The notes under the pieces are model-generated. The model was given only the letters and a program-made list of their open reading frames with translations, made no database searches and was not told the origin of the DNA. From positions 1 to 64,000 of the forward strand of contig JBEEFP010000044.1 in NCBI GenBank assembly GCA_041166085.1: a DNA stretch of 64,000 nucleotides, given 5' to 3'. The stretch is from JBEEFP01 sp041166085. GTDB taxonomy: Bacteria; Actinomycetota; Acidimicrobiia; Acidimicrobiales; JAFATL01. This document shows, piece by piece, positions 9,066-17,470 of the stretch (the stretch's first letter is position 1; the number at the start of each line of letters is the position of its first letter). Both the position numbers and the translations under genes were made by a program.

Positions 9066-11530
9066 TGGCGCTGGCGTTCGTGATGGAACGTGTCCCCTTC
9101 CTCGAGGGACCGGTGAACGCCGTCCGGCGCGCCTTCGCCCACCCGATCGCGGGCCCGGTGCTGAAGGTCGTCCTCGGCTACGTGTTGCTCATCGAGGTCG
9201 GGGTGCAGCTCATCTTCGGCCGCGTCGACATCCCCTTCGTCCACATCGGCTTCCTCGAGATCGGACGCAAGGCCTCGTCGATCCCGCACGGCGTGTTCGT
9301 GCAGGGCGCCGTCATCGGTGGCCTGTACGGGCTCATCGGGATGGGCCTCATCCTCGTCTACCGCGCCAACCGCATCATCAACTTCGCCCAGGCCCAGCTC
9401 GGCGCGGTGCCGGCCGTGGCCGGGTTGTTCCTGATGAGCTTCAAGGGCTGGCCGTACCTGGTGGTCGTGCCTCTCGTGATCGTCGGCGCGGTGCTGCTCG
9501 GCGGCACGGTCGAGGTGCTGTTCGTCCGTCGCTTCGCGCAGGCTCCCCGGCTGATCCTCACCGTGGTGACGATCGGCGTGGGCTTCCTCCTGCTGGTGCT
9601 CGAGTTCTTCACCAAGCTGTGGATCGCGGGCCAGGCCAAGCTCATCAGCAACAACTTCAAGACGCCGTTCGCCCATCTGCGTTTCCAGGTCGGGCAGGTG
9701 TTCCTCACCGGTGACCACGTGGCCGCCATCGTCGTCGTCGCGGCGATCGTCGTGGCCCTCGGCGCGTTCTTCAAGTTCACCGACATGGGCATCGCGGTGC
9801 GGGCGTCAGCCGAGAACAGCGAGCGGGCGTCGTTGCTCGGCATCCCGGTGCGGCGCGTCTCCACCGTCGTGTGGGTGCTCGCCGCGGTGATGTCGGCCAT
9901 CGGCGTCTTCCTGCGCGCCCCGCTGGTGGGCCTGCCCGTCACCGGCTTCATCGGCCCGTCGCTGCTGCTCTACGGACTGGCGGTGGCGGTCATCGCCCGC
10001 ATGGAGAGTCTCCCGTCCGCCTTCATCGCCGGCATGCTCATCGGCGCCATCGACCGGGCCGCCATCTTCAGCACCAACCGGGCCGCCCTCGCCAACGCCA
10101 TCATGCTGGTGGTCATCCTCGCCGCCCTGCTGATCCAGCGGACCAGCCTGTCCCGGGCGCAGGAGCTCGGTGCATCCAGCTGGCAAGCGGTGAAGGACTT
10201 CCGTCCGGTGCCGAGCGAGCTGCGCGGCGTGCGCGAGGTCGTCGCCATGCGCTCCGGAGTCGGCGCCCTGATTCTCGCCTTCGTCCTCGCCGGTCCGTAC
10301 ATCGTCACCGAGAACAACACAGGCTTGCTCACCGTCGCCGTCATCTACGCCATCGTCGGCGTGTCGCTCGTGATCCTCACCGGATGGGCTGGGCAGATCA
10401 GCCTCGGACAGTTCGCCATCTCGGGTATCGGCGCCGCCGTCGCGGGCGGACTGGCGGCCAACCACAACTGGGACTTCTTCGCGACGCTCATCGTCGCCGG
10501 ACTGGCGGGCGCACTGGTGGCGGTGCTCATCGGCCTCCCCGCGCTGCGCATCCAGGGACTGTTCCTCGCCGTCACCACGTTGGCGTTCGCGTTCGCGGTG
10601 CAGAGCTTCGTGCTCAACCGCGAGTTCTTCGGCTGGCTGATGCCGAAGGACTTCCCCGCACGCGTCTCCCGGCCCGTGCTCTACCACCGGTTCTCGCTCT
10701 CGAGCGACACCAAAGTGCTGTGGTTCACGGTCAGCGCCGACGCCAAGTTCTATTACCTCTGTCTCGTGTTCCTCGTGCTGTTCCTCGCCGTCGCCCGCTC
10801 GCTGCGCAAGAACCGGTCGGGACGGGTGTTCATCGGGGCACGCGAGAACGGGCGCCTCATGCAGTCGTTCGGCGTGAACCTGGCCCGCACCCGACTGGCC
10901 GCCTTCGCCCTCTCTGGCTTCATCGCCGCCGTTGCCGGCGCGTTGTACGCATACCAGCAGGGCGTGGTCGAACCCGGGGCCTTCCCGGCGGAGAAGTCCA
11001 TCGAGCTGTTCGCCATGACAGTGATCGGCGGCCTCACGTCGCTGCCCGGCGCCATGCTCGGCGCCGCCTTCGTCAAGGGCCTCCCGCTCATGCCGGGGCT
11101 CAAGAACGTGCAGCAGATCGAACTGCTCACCTCCGGCGTGGGCCTGGTGTTCGTGCTCATGTTCCTCCCGGGCGGGCTGGCCGAGGGCGTGTACCGCGTG
11201 CGCGACCGCTTCCTGCGCAGCGTGGCGGCCAAGCACGGCATCCACGTGCCCAGCCTGGTCGCCGACTCCCTGGTGCAGGACAGCGAGGCGGCCGACGACT
11301 CGCTCGTCGCCGCCGAGGAGCACCTGCTCGAGACGGCGCGGCTCGAGCAGTCCGACGACGTCATCGCCTGCCCCGCGTGCGGCGCGCTGGTTCCGCTCGT
11401 CGACGCGCGTGACCACGAGCACTTCGCGCCCCTCACCACGTCTGACAGCGGTGAGCTCGTGGCCGTGCCGGTCCACGAGCCACCAAGAGGCGGGAATGGC
11501 TCGCGGCGCAGCAGGAGGGCGCGGTCGTGA
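9065..11530 (+). CDS. Fused LivH-LivM permease with C-terminal zinc-ribbon-like tail
   Basis: 821 residues. An extra N-terminal membrane region (about 25-50) precedes a LivH-like half (about 75-360; NFAQAQLGAVPAVAG, GIAVRASAENSERASLLGI) and a LivM-like half (about 400-700; LTGWAGQISLGQFAISGIGA, GLPALRIQGLFLAVTTLAF). After the last membrane span a cytoplasmic tail (about 715-821) holds CPACGALVPLVDARDHEHF, i.e. CxxC followed by two histidines, resembling a small zinc site. ATG 9065 overlaps the binding-protein stop (TAATG), and the stop overlaps the next gene in a GTGA. The left liv locus has the same permease fusion but lacks the tail. Confidence 0.9.
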   Translation: MALAFVMERVPFLEGPVNAVRRAFAHPIAGPVLKVVLGYVLLIEVGVQLIFGRVDIPFVHIGFLEIGRKASSIPHGVFVQGAVIGGLYGLIGMGLILVYRANRIINFAQAQLGAVPAVAGLFLMSFKGWPYLVVVPLVIVGAVLLGGTVEVLFVRRFAQAPRLILTVVTIGVGFLLLVLEFFTKLWIAGQAKLISNNFKTPFAHLRFQVGQVFLTGDHVAAIVVVAAIVVALGAFFKFTDMGIAVRASAENSERASLLGIPVRRVSTVVWVLAAVMSAIGVFLRAPLVGLPVTGFIGPSLLLYGLAVAVIARMESLPSAFIAGMLIGAIDRAAIFSTNRAALANAIMLVVILAALLIQRTSLSRAQELGASSWQAVKDFRPVPSELRGVREVVAMRSGVGALILAFVLAGPYIVTENNTGLLTVAVIYAIVGVSLVILTGWAGQISLGQFAISGIGAAVAGGLAANHNWDFFATLIVAGLAGALVAVLIGLPALRIQGLFLAVTTLAFAFAVQSFVLNREFFGWLMPKDFPARVSRPVLYHRFSLSSDTKVLWFTVSADAKFYYLCLVFLVLFLAVARSLRKNRSGRVFIGARENGRLMQSFGVNLARTRLAAFALSGFIAAVAGALYAYQQGVVEPGAFPAEKSIELFAMTVIGGLTSLPGAMLGAAFVKGLPLMPGLKNVQQIELLTSGVGLVFVLMFLPGGLAEGVYRVRDRFLRSVAAKHGIHVPSLVADSLVQDSEAADDSLVAAEEHLLETARLEQSDDVIACPACGALVPLVDARDHEHFAPLTTSDSGELVAVPVHEPPRGGNGSRRSRRARS

Positions 11531-14463
11531 GTCCGCTGACGTGGCTCCGCAAGCGGGCCGAGGAGGTGACGGGCGGCCTGCCCGTCTTCCCGCTCGTCAT
11601 GCTCACGGTGCTGTTCTTCTTCGACGAGTTCGACACCGCCGCGTTCAACGTGCTGGCACCGAACCTCAAGAAGGCGTTCGACCTCACCGACACCGCCTTC
11701 GGGCTTCTCGTCGTCGCCAATCTCACGATCGTGCTCCTGGTCGCGGTGCCCATCGGGCACTACGGCGACCGTCTGCCCCGTCGCAAGCTGGTGGTGGCGG
11801 GCGCCGTCATCGCCGGGATCTGCTCGTTCTTCACCGGCGTGGTCAGTGTGCTCGGGCTGCTCATCATCGTGCGCTTGGGCAACGGCATCGGCCGGCTGGT
11901 CAACGACCCGATCCACAGTTCGCTGCTCGCCGACTACTACAAGCCCGACGACCGTCCGCGGGTCTTCGGCTTCCACCGCAACGCGGTCTACCTGGGCACC
12001 ATCGCCGGATCGGCGCTGGCCGGTCTCATGGCCTGGGTCTTCGGCACCTACAAGGCCGCCTTCGTGGTGCTGATCATCCCGATCGTCATCTCCGCCCTCT
12101 ACGCCGTGCGTCTGCACGAGCCGCGGCGGGGCGGCACCGACGACCCCGACGCGGCGGAGGACGCGGAGAAGGAGGAGCCGGTCCCCTTCGGGGAGGCGTC
12201 GCGCACCTTGTTCGCGGTCAAGACGCTGCGCCGCCAGTTCACCGCATGGCTCTTCATCGGCGCCGGTCTCATCCCTCTCGCCTACCTCTTCCCGCTCTTC
12301 CTCGACCGCGTCTTCCACCTCGACTCGCTGGGCCGCGGAGTCATCGGCGCGGTCAACGCCGGCGCCACCTTCGCCGGTATCCAGATGTCGGGACGCTGGA
12401 CGGTCGGCTGGCTGGCCAAGGGCATGGGAGAGCCGCTCAAGCGCGCGGGGCTGGCGTTGGCGGCCGTGGGCGTCGGGCTCGCCGTCGTGTCCGCCGCCCC
12501 GTGGCTGTGGCTCTTCGTCATCATCGGTGTGGCCACCAGTTACACGGCCGGCATCTTCTTCCCGCCCTTCTACGCCACCCAGGCCTTCGTGTCGCCCGCC
12601 CGCGTGCGGTCGCTCTCCTACAGCTTCGGCGCCCTCTTCATCGTCGCTGGTGTGTGGCTGCTCTTCTTCCTGCCCGGCATCAGCCGCATCTCCGACGACC
12701 AGGGCCTGCGTTGGGGTCTGTTCGCCACGTTCCCGTACTGGATCATCGGCGGGCTCATCCTGCGTTCGGGTCATCGCTTCGTCGAAGGCGACACCCAGCG
12801 GGCGCTCGGCAACCTTGCCCTCGTCGCCGACATGCGTCGGGAGCGGCGCGAGCTCGGTGACTCGTCCCTGCTCATCTGCCGCGGGGTGGAGGTCGCGTAC
12901 GACCAGGTGCAGGTGCTCTTCGGCGTGGACATGGACGTGCGGCCCGGCGAGATCGTCGCCCTCCTCGGCACCAACGGCGCTGGCAAGTCGACGCTGCTCA
13001 AGGCGATCAGCGGCGTGGAGGACCCCATCGGCGGAGCCATGTTCTTCGCCGGACGCGACATCACCCACGCCGATGCCAACCAGACCGCCAAGCTCGGCAT
13101 CGTCCAGGTGCCGGGTGGCAAGGCCGTGTTCCCGACCCTGACCGTCGCCGAGCACCTCCGAGCGGCGGGTTGGCTCTACCGCGACGACCCGGCCTACCTC
13201 GCGCAGGCCAACCAGGAGGTGCTCGAGATCTTCCCGCGGCTGCGGGAACGGCTCGACCAGATGGCGGGCAACCTCTCTGGCGGCGAGCAGCAGATGCTCG
13301 CTCTCGGCATGGCGTTCATCGCCAAGCCCAAGCTGCTGATGATCGACGAGCTGTCCCTCGGTCTGGCGCCCGCCATCGTCGAGCAGCTGCTCGGGATCGT
13401 GCGACGCATCCGCGACAGCGGCACCGCCATCGTCCTCGTCGAGCAGTCCATCAACGTGGCCCTGACCGTCGCCGAACGGGCCTACTTCATGGAGAAGGGT
13501 GAGGTGCGCTTCAGCGGGCCCACCGCCGAGCTGCTCGAGCGCGACGACATCGTGCGTTCGGTGTTCCTCGAGGGCACCGCCGTCGCCACCGGCCAGAAGG
13601 CCAAGGCGCGCACTGCGGTGGAGACTCCAGGCGGCGACCCGTTCGCCACCGCGCCCGTCGTGCTCGAGGTCGCCGGCCTCACCAAGAGGTTCGGTGGCAT
13701 TCGTGCGGTCGACGACTGTGACCTCGTGCTGCGCGAGGGGGAGATCCTCGGCCTCATCGGTCCCAACGGCGCGGGCAAGACGACGATCTTCGACCTCGTC
13801 TCCGGTTTCCTGACCACCGACGGCGGGCGGGTGATCCTGGACGGCCGCGACATCACCGCCATGTCACCCGACCGGCGGGCCTGGCTCGGCCTCGGCCGAT
13901 CGTTCCAGGACGCCCGTTTGGTGCCGGCCCTGACCGTCGCCGAGAACATCGCCCTCGGTCTCGAGCGCCACCTCGACGTGCGCGATCACGTTGCCTCTGC
14001 CATGGGGCTGCCCGGTGTGGTGCGGCTGGAGGAGGACGTGGCGTGGACGGTGGCCGACCTCGTCGAGCTGATGAACCTGGGCGCCTACCGGGACAAGTTC
14101 GTGCGGGAGCTCTCGACGGGAACGCGGCGGATCGTGGACCTGGCCATGGCCATCGCCCATGACCCGCGGGTCCTGCTGCTCGACGAGCCGTCATCGGGCA
14201 TCGCCCAGCGTGAGACCGAAGCGCTCGGGCCCCTGCTGCAGCGCATCCGGCAGGAGGCGGGCTGCGCCCTGCTCGTCATCGAGCACGACATGCCGCTCAT
14301 CACGTCGGTGTCGAACCGCATCGTCGCCCTCGAGCTCGGTCACCCCATCGCCGAAGGCACGCCGGACGAGGTCGTCCGCGACCCGCAGGTGATCGCGTCG
14401 TACCTCGGTGGCGACATGTCGGTGATCAACCGGTCCGGGAAGGCAGGCGCGGGCTCGAAGTGA
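11527..14463 (+). CDS. MFS transporter fused to LivF- and LivG-type ABC ATPases
   Basis: 978 residues in three parts. Residues about 15-430 are a 12-span major facilitator superfamily carrier; the loop after span 2 reads GHYGDRLPRRK, matching the MFS motif G-x3-D-R-x-G-R-R/K. Residues about 447-690 are a LivF-type ATPase (Walker A GTNGAGKST at 481-489, LSGGEQQ near 583, LMIDELSLGL). Residues about 715-960 are a LivG-type ATPase (Walker A GPNGAGKTT at 745-753, signature LSTGT near 862, LLLDEPSSGIAQRE, IEHDM). Both nucleotide-binding sites look intact. GTG 11527 overlaps the LivHM stop and its own stop overlaps the next start. No separate livF/livG exists in this operon, so this polypeptide presumably supplies both ATPases to the LivHM fusion while adding a secondary carrier. 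Confidence 0.92.
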   Translation: MSPLTWLRKRAEEVTGGLPVFPLVMLTVLFFFDEFDTAAFNVLAPNLKKAFDLTDTAFGLLVVANLTIVLLVAVPIGHYGDRLPRRKLVVAGAVIAGICSFFTGVVSVLGLLIIVRLGNGIGRLVNDPIHSSLLADYYKPDDRPRVFGFHRNAVYLGTIAGSALAGLMAWVFGTYKAAFVVLIIPIVISALYAVRLHEPRRGGTDDPDAAEDAEKEEPVPFGEASRTLFAVKTLRRQFTAWLFIGAGLIPLAYLFPLFLDRVFHLDSLGRGVIGAVNAGATFAGIQMSGRWTVGWLAKGMGEPLKRAGLALAAVGVGLAVVSAAPWLWLFVIIGVATSYTAGIFFPPFYATQAFVSPARVRSLSYSFGALFIVAGVWLLFFLPGISRISDDQGLRWGLFATFPYWIIGGLILRSGHRFVEGDTQRALGNLALVADMRRERRELGDSSLLICRGVEVAYDQVQVLFGVDMDVRPGEIVALLGTNGAGKSTLLKAISGVEDPIGGAMFFAGRDITHADANQTAKLGIVQVPGGKAVFPTLTVAEHLRAAGWLYRDDPAYLAQANQEVLEIFPRLRERLDQMAGNLSGGEQQMLALGMAFIAKPKLLMIDELSLGLAPAIVEQLLGIVRRIRDSGTAIVLVEQSINVALTVAERAYFMEKGEVRFSGPTAELLERDDIVRSVFLEGTAVATGQKAKARTAVETPGGDPFATAPVVLEVAGLTKRFGGIRAVDDCDLVLREGEILGLIGPNGAGKTTIFDLVSGFLTTDGGRVILDGRDITAMSPDRRAWLGLGRSFQDARLVPALTVAENIALGLERHLDVRDHVASAMGLPGVVRLEEDVAWTVADLVELMNLGAYRDKFVRELSTGTRRIVDLAMAIAHDPRVLLLDEPSSGIAQRETEALGPLLQRIRQEAGCALLVIEHDMPLITSVSNRIVALELGHPIAEGTPDEVVRDPQVIASYLGGDMSVINRSGKAGAGSK

Positions 14464-15479
14464 GGTGGACGCGGGCGCTGTGTGCGCTGCTCCTCGCCAT
14501 GGCCGCATGGTTGTCGCTCTTCGCGGGCCACGGTGACGCGGCCGCGCTCAGCGACGCCAGCTGGTGGTGGTTCGGCAACCAGGGCCCCGCGCCGGCGCCG
14601 GCGCCGCCCAACGTTCCCGACGGCGGTCTCTACGTCGCCGGCGCGCCCGACAGTGCCAAGGCGCTCGCCGCCCTGCGCTTCACCCTCGAGGAGGGCGAGT
14701 CGAACCCGGTGCTGACGCTGGCGGTGGCGCCCAACGGCGACCAGGGCGGCGACAACGCCGTCCTCGGCGCGTGCGTGGCCGGCTCGTCGTGGGGCGGGGG
14801 GGAGAAGGGCGGCCCGTGGGATGCCAAGCCCAACGCCGCGTGCGCGACGGGGTCGGTCCAGGGCATTCGCGCCGCCGACGGCCTGTCGTGGACGTTCGCC
14901 CTGGCGCCGCTCGTCGTCGCCGGCGAGGTCAACGTCGTGCTCACGCCGGGCAACGTGGCCGGTTCCCCGGTCGGATCGACATTCTCGCTCGCGTTCAATC
15001 CGCCGACGACCGCGTCGCTGGCCACCACGCCCGGCTCCTCCTCCTCGTCGTCGTTCGACTCGGGCGCCGCTGCCTCGGACCTGTCGACCGACCAGACCTT
15101 CGGCGACGCCTCGTCGCTGGCCGGCCTCGACCTGGGCGCGACGAGCGGCGACCTGGCCCCCTTCCAACCGTCGCTGCCGGCGGCGAGCCAGGGGCTCACG
15201 CCCACCGCTCCCGTGGTGCGTCAGGCGACGGCGGGCAACGTGGTGCCTCGCCCCGTGACGTCGGGCCGGGGCTCGGCGATCGCGTTCTTCGTGCTCGTCG
15301 CAGGCATTGCCGCCATGGTGCGGCTCAACCGTGTGCCCACGCCCTTGCTGCGGCGCCTCGGGCCCCTGGCGTCGTCGTCCCACGCCGCGCCCACCGTCGC
15401 GGTCGCGACGGTGACCGAGCGCGGCGGCCTCGGCCGCTTCACCCGCCGGCGCGCCGGCGCGCCCCCGCCGCTCGTCTGA
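14460..15479 (+). CDS. Exported C-terminally anchored protein coupled to the liv operon
   Basis: 339 residues, no recognised family. It has a signal segment (about 4-28), an extracytoplasmic body rich in Ala, Ser and Asp with a poly-Ser stretch near 195, a membrane span near residue 270 and a basic cytoplasmic tail. The GTG at 14460 sits inside the stop of the MFS-ABC fusion (GTGA), so it is translationally coupled and almost certainly the last gene of the operon. Its plan mirrors the protein at 3741 beside the other liv locus. Confidence 0.75.
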   Translation: MRWTRALCALLLAMAAWLSLFAGHGDAAALSDASWWWFGNQGPAPAPAPPNVPDGGLYVAGAPDSAKALAALRFTLEEGESNPVLTLAVAPNGDQGGDNAVLGACVAGSSWGGGEKGGPWDAKPNAACATGSVQGIRAADGLSWTFALAPLVVAGEVNVVLTPGNVAGSPVGSTFSLAFNPPTTASLATTPGSSSSSSFDSGAAASDLSTDQTFGDASSLAGLDLGATSGDLAPFQPSLPAASQGLTPTAPVVRQATAGNVVPRPVTSGRGSAIAFFVLVAGIAAMVRLNRVPTPLLRRLGPLASSSHAAPTVAVATVTERGGLGRFTRRRAGAPPPLV

Positions 15480-15516
15480 GTCGGCGCCGGGCTGGGGAGG
15501 TCACGGCTCGACCGGG

Positions 15517-15522
15517 TAAGAC
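15517..15522 (+). promoter_or_regulatory. -10-like TAAGAC
   Basis: TAAGAC (extended TAAGACT) ends 9 nt before the ATG at 15532; fits a leaderless or very short leader transcript. Confidence 0.4.
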
Positions 15523-15531
15523 TCAACGATC

Positions 15532-15888
15532 ATGGCCAGCGATGTGACGATGTGGTTCAACCCCAACTGCTCGAAGTGCAGAGGTGCCCGGGACATCCTC
15601 GCGGGCGAGGACGTCAGCTGCGACATCGTGCGCTACCTGGAGGACGCCCCGACGCGGACCGAGCTCGAGCGCGTCATGGGATTGCTCGGCATCACCGACC
15701 CCCGCGCCATGATGCGCACCGGTGAGGCCGTCTACCGCGAGCTCGGCCTTGCGGATGCGGGCGCCGACCAGTTGCTCGACGCCATGACCGCCCACCCCGT
15801 CCTCATCGAGCGACCGATCGTGATCCGGGGCGAGCGGGCCGTGATCGGCCGTCCGCCCGAGCGGGTGCGGGAGCTGCTGGGCCCGTGA
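15532..15888 (+). CDS. ArsC/Spx-family thioredoxin-fold protein (arsenate reductase-like)
   Basis: 118 residues. NPNCSKCRGA at 11-20 gives a CxxC active site at the family position, and the ArsC-type motif RPIVIRG follows the helical insert (about 95). ArsC-family reductases use glutaredoxin or thioredoxin as donor; YffB and Spx share the fold, so arsenate is not certain as the substrate. No other ars gene is nearby. Its stop overlaps the next start in a GTGA. Confidence 0.8.
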   Translation: MASDVTMWFNPNCSKCRGARDILAGEDVSCDIVRYLEDAPTRTELERVMGLLGITDPRAMMRTGEAVYRELGLADAGADQLLDAMTAHPVLIERPIVIRGERAVIGRPPERVRELLGP

Positions 15889-16115
15889 GCGACGACAGGG
15901 GCGGCGCCCCTCGACTCCGCGACTACGCGTGGGCGGTGCTCATGGCCCTGATCGCCGCCGCCTTCCTGGCCGGCGCGGTCAACATCCTCTGGGACGTGGC
16001 CAACAACCGCACCGCGGTGGGCGTGCTGTGGCTGCCGGTCGGACTGGTGTGCGCAGGGTGGCTGTGCTTTCTCGCGTGGAGGAGGACGGTGTGGGGACGG
16101 GCGTCGGCGGAGTGA
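15885..16115 (+). CDS. Small two-span membrane protein
   Basis: 76 residues with two hydrophobic spans (about 15-36 and 43-64) joined by a short NNRTAVG loop and a basic C-terminus. No family recognised. Translation is coupled upstream (GTGA with the ArsC-like gene), and the next gene begins inside or at its stop, so it belongs to a three-gene unit with the DUF445 protein. Confidence 0.7.
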   Translation: MSDDRGGAPRLRDYAWAVLMALIAAAFLAGAVNILWDVANNRTAVGVLWLPVGLVCAGWLCFLAWRRTVWGRASAE

Positions 16116-17368
16116 AGCCGCCCGCCCTCCGCGAGGAGGAGCAGCGGGCCGCCCAGCTCCAGGTCATGAAGCGCCGCGCGACGGGACTCCTCGTCGTGAT
16201 GACGGCCGTGTTCGTCGCCCTCACGGTGCTCGGCAACGACTCCACGCTGATGGGGTACCTGCGCGCGGGCGCGGAGGCATCGATGGTCGGCGGCCTGGCT
16301 GACTGGTTCGCGGTCACCGCGCTGTTCCGTCACCCCCTCGGCGTGCCCATCCCTCACACGGCCGTCATCCCCGAGCGCAAGGACCAGTTCGGTCGCACCC
16401 TCGGCAACTTCGTGCAGGAGAACTTCCTCAGTCCTGACGTCATCGTCGAGCGGCTGCGGGCCGCGCGCATCGCCGAACGCGTGTCGGCGTGGCTGTCGGA
16501 CCCACACAACGCGGAGTCCGTCGCCGGCAACGTGGCCGACCTGCTCGTCGGCGCGGCGGACGTGGTGAACGACGATGAGGTCCAGGTGCTCATCGACGAG
16601 CAGGTCAACCGCCTGGTCGAGACCGTCGACGTGGCACCGCTGGCGGGCCGGGCGCTACGCATGATGACGGCCGAGAACCGTCACGCGGAGCTGCTGGGCG
16701 CGCTGCTCGGTGGCATGCAGAAGACGCTCGACGAGCACCGGCCGGAGTTGCGCGACCAGTTCGCGGCGCGGGCCCCCCGATGGATCCCCAACGCGGTCGA
16801 GGACCGCATCTTCGACCGGCTCTTCGACGGCCTCGGCCGCTTCCTCACCGAGGTCAACGAGGACCCCGACCACCAGATCCGCAAGGAGCTCGACTCGTGG
16901 CTCAGCGGCTTCGCCGATCGACTCGAGCACTCGCCGGAGTTCAAGGCGCGCGGCGACGAGCTCAAGCGCGAGATCCGCCAGCACCCCGAGCTGCGGAAGT
17001 GGTCGGCGTCGCTGTGGGGCGACCTCAAGGTCACGCTCCGGGAGCAGGCGGCCGATCCGTCCTCCGAACTGCGGAGGCGCATCGCCGATGCCATCGTCCA
17101 GGCCGCCGGTCGGCTGCGCGACGAGCCCGGGCTGGCGGCCAAGGCCGAAGGCTTCATCGAGTCGGGCGCCCGCTACGTCACCGAGCACTTCCACGACGAG
17201 ATCGCCGGCCTCGTGAGCGGCACCATCGCCCGCTGGGACGGCGAGGAGACGTCACGCCGCCTCGAGCTCTTGCTCGGCCCCGACCTGCAGTTCATCCGCA
17301 TCAACGGCACGGTGGTCGGCGCCCTCGCCGGCCTCGCCATCCACGGCATCGCCCAAGCCATCGGCTGA
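16091..17368 (+). CDS. DUF445 membrane protein
   Basis: 425 residues. The family-defining segment RAGAEASMVGGLADWFAVTALFRHP lies after a hydrophobic span (about residues 35-75, quoted here only as the core GGLADWFAVTALF), followed by HTAVIPERKDQFG and a long helical, charged extracytoplasmic or cytoplasmic region, then a final glycine-rich hydrophobic end. GGAGGAGGA 4-10 nt upstream supports GTG 16091; a second GTG at 16112 overlaps the preceding stop and is the alternative. DUF445 function is unknown. A U-less hairpin follows the stop. Confidence 0.88.
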   Translation: MGTGVGGVKPPALREEEQRAAQLQVMKRRATGLLVVMTAVFVALTVLGNDSTLMGYLRAGAEASMVGGLADWFAVTALFRHPLGVPIPHTAVIPERKDQFGRTLGNFVQENFLSPDVIVERLRAARIAERVSAWLSDPHNAESVAGNVADLLVGAADVVNDDEVQVLIDEQVNRLVETVDVAPLAGRALRMMTAENRHAELLGALLGGMQKTLDEHRPELRDQFAARAPRWIPNAVEDRIFDRLFDGLGRFLTEVNEDPDHQIRKELDSWLSGFADRLEHSPEFKARGDELKREIRQHPELRKWSASLWGDLKVTLREQAADPSSELRRRIADAIVQAAGRLRDEPGLAAKAEGFIESGARYVTEHFHDEIAGLVSGTIARWDGEETSRRLELLLGPDLQFIRINGTVVGALAGLAIHGIAQAIG

Positions 17369-17380
17369 CCTCAGGCACGC

Positions 17381-17429
17381 GATCTCGAGGAATAGGGGCC
17401 GAAATTGGGCCCCTATTTCCTCGAGAATC
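17381..17429. terminator. Hairpin of the CTCGAG family after DUF445
   Basis: An about 18-bp stem (TCTCGAGG-AATAGGGGCC against its complement, one bulged A) with a short GAAATT-type loop, 12 nt after the stop codon. The sequence of stem and loop is nearly the same as the hairpin at 42962-43006. No T-tract. Confidence 0.75.
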
Positions 17430-17442
17430 CCGCTAGCGAGCG

Positions 17443-17458
17443 GCGAACACCAGTTCGA
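17443..17458 (+). promoter_or_regulatory. LexA (SOS) box
   Basis: GCGAACACCAGTTCGA matches the actinobacterial/mycobacterial SOS box TCGAAC-N4-GTTCGA at 11 of 12 fixed positions. It directly abuts the -10 TATACT at 17459-17464, where bound LexA would block RNA polymerase at the radical SAM gene. Confidence 0.75.
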
Positions 17459-17464
17459 TATACT
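17459..17464 (+). promoter_or_regulatory. -10 element TATACT, leaderless promoter
   Basis: TATACT ends 6 nt before the GTG at 17471, predicting transcription from the start codon itself. No Shine-Dalgarno sequence is visible. Confidence 0.65.
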
Positions 17465-17470
17465 GGTCCT

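Noticed and set aside
11527..14463. Sequencing frameshift creating the MFS-ABC fusion
   Set aside because: The three parts are in one frame with long in-frame linkers and no overlapping internal start with a ribosome-binding site; an error would be unlikely to keep frame twice. Read support is still worth checking.
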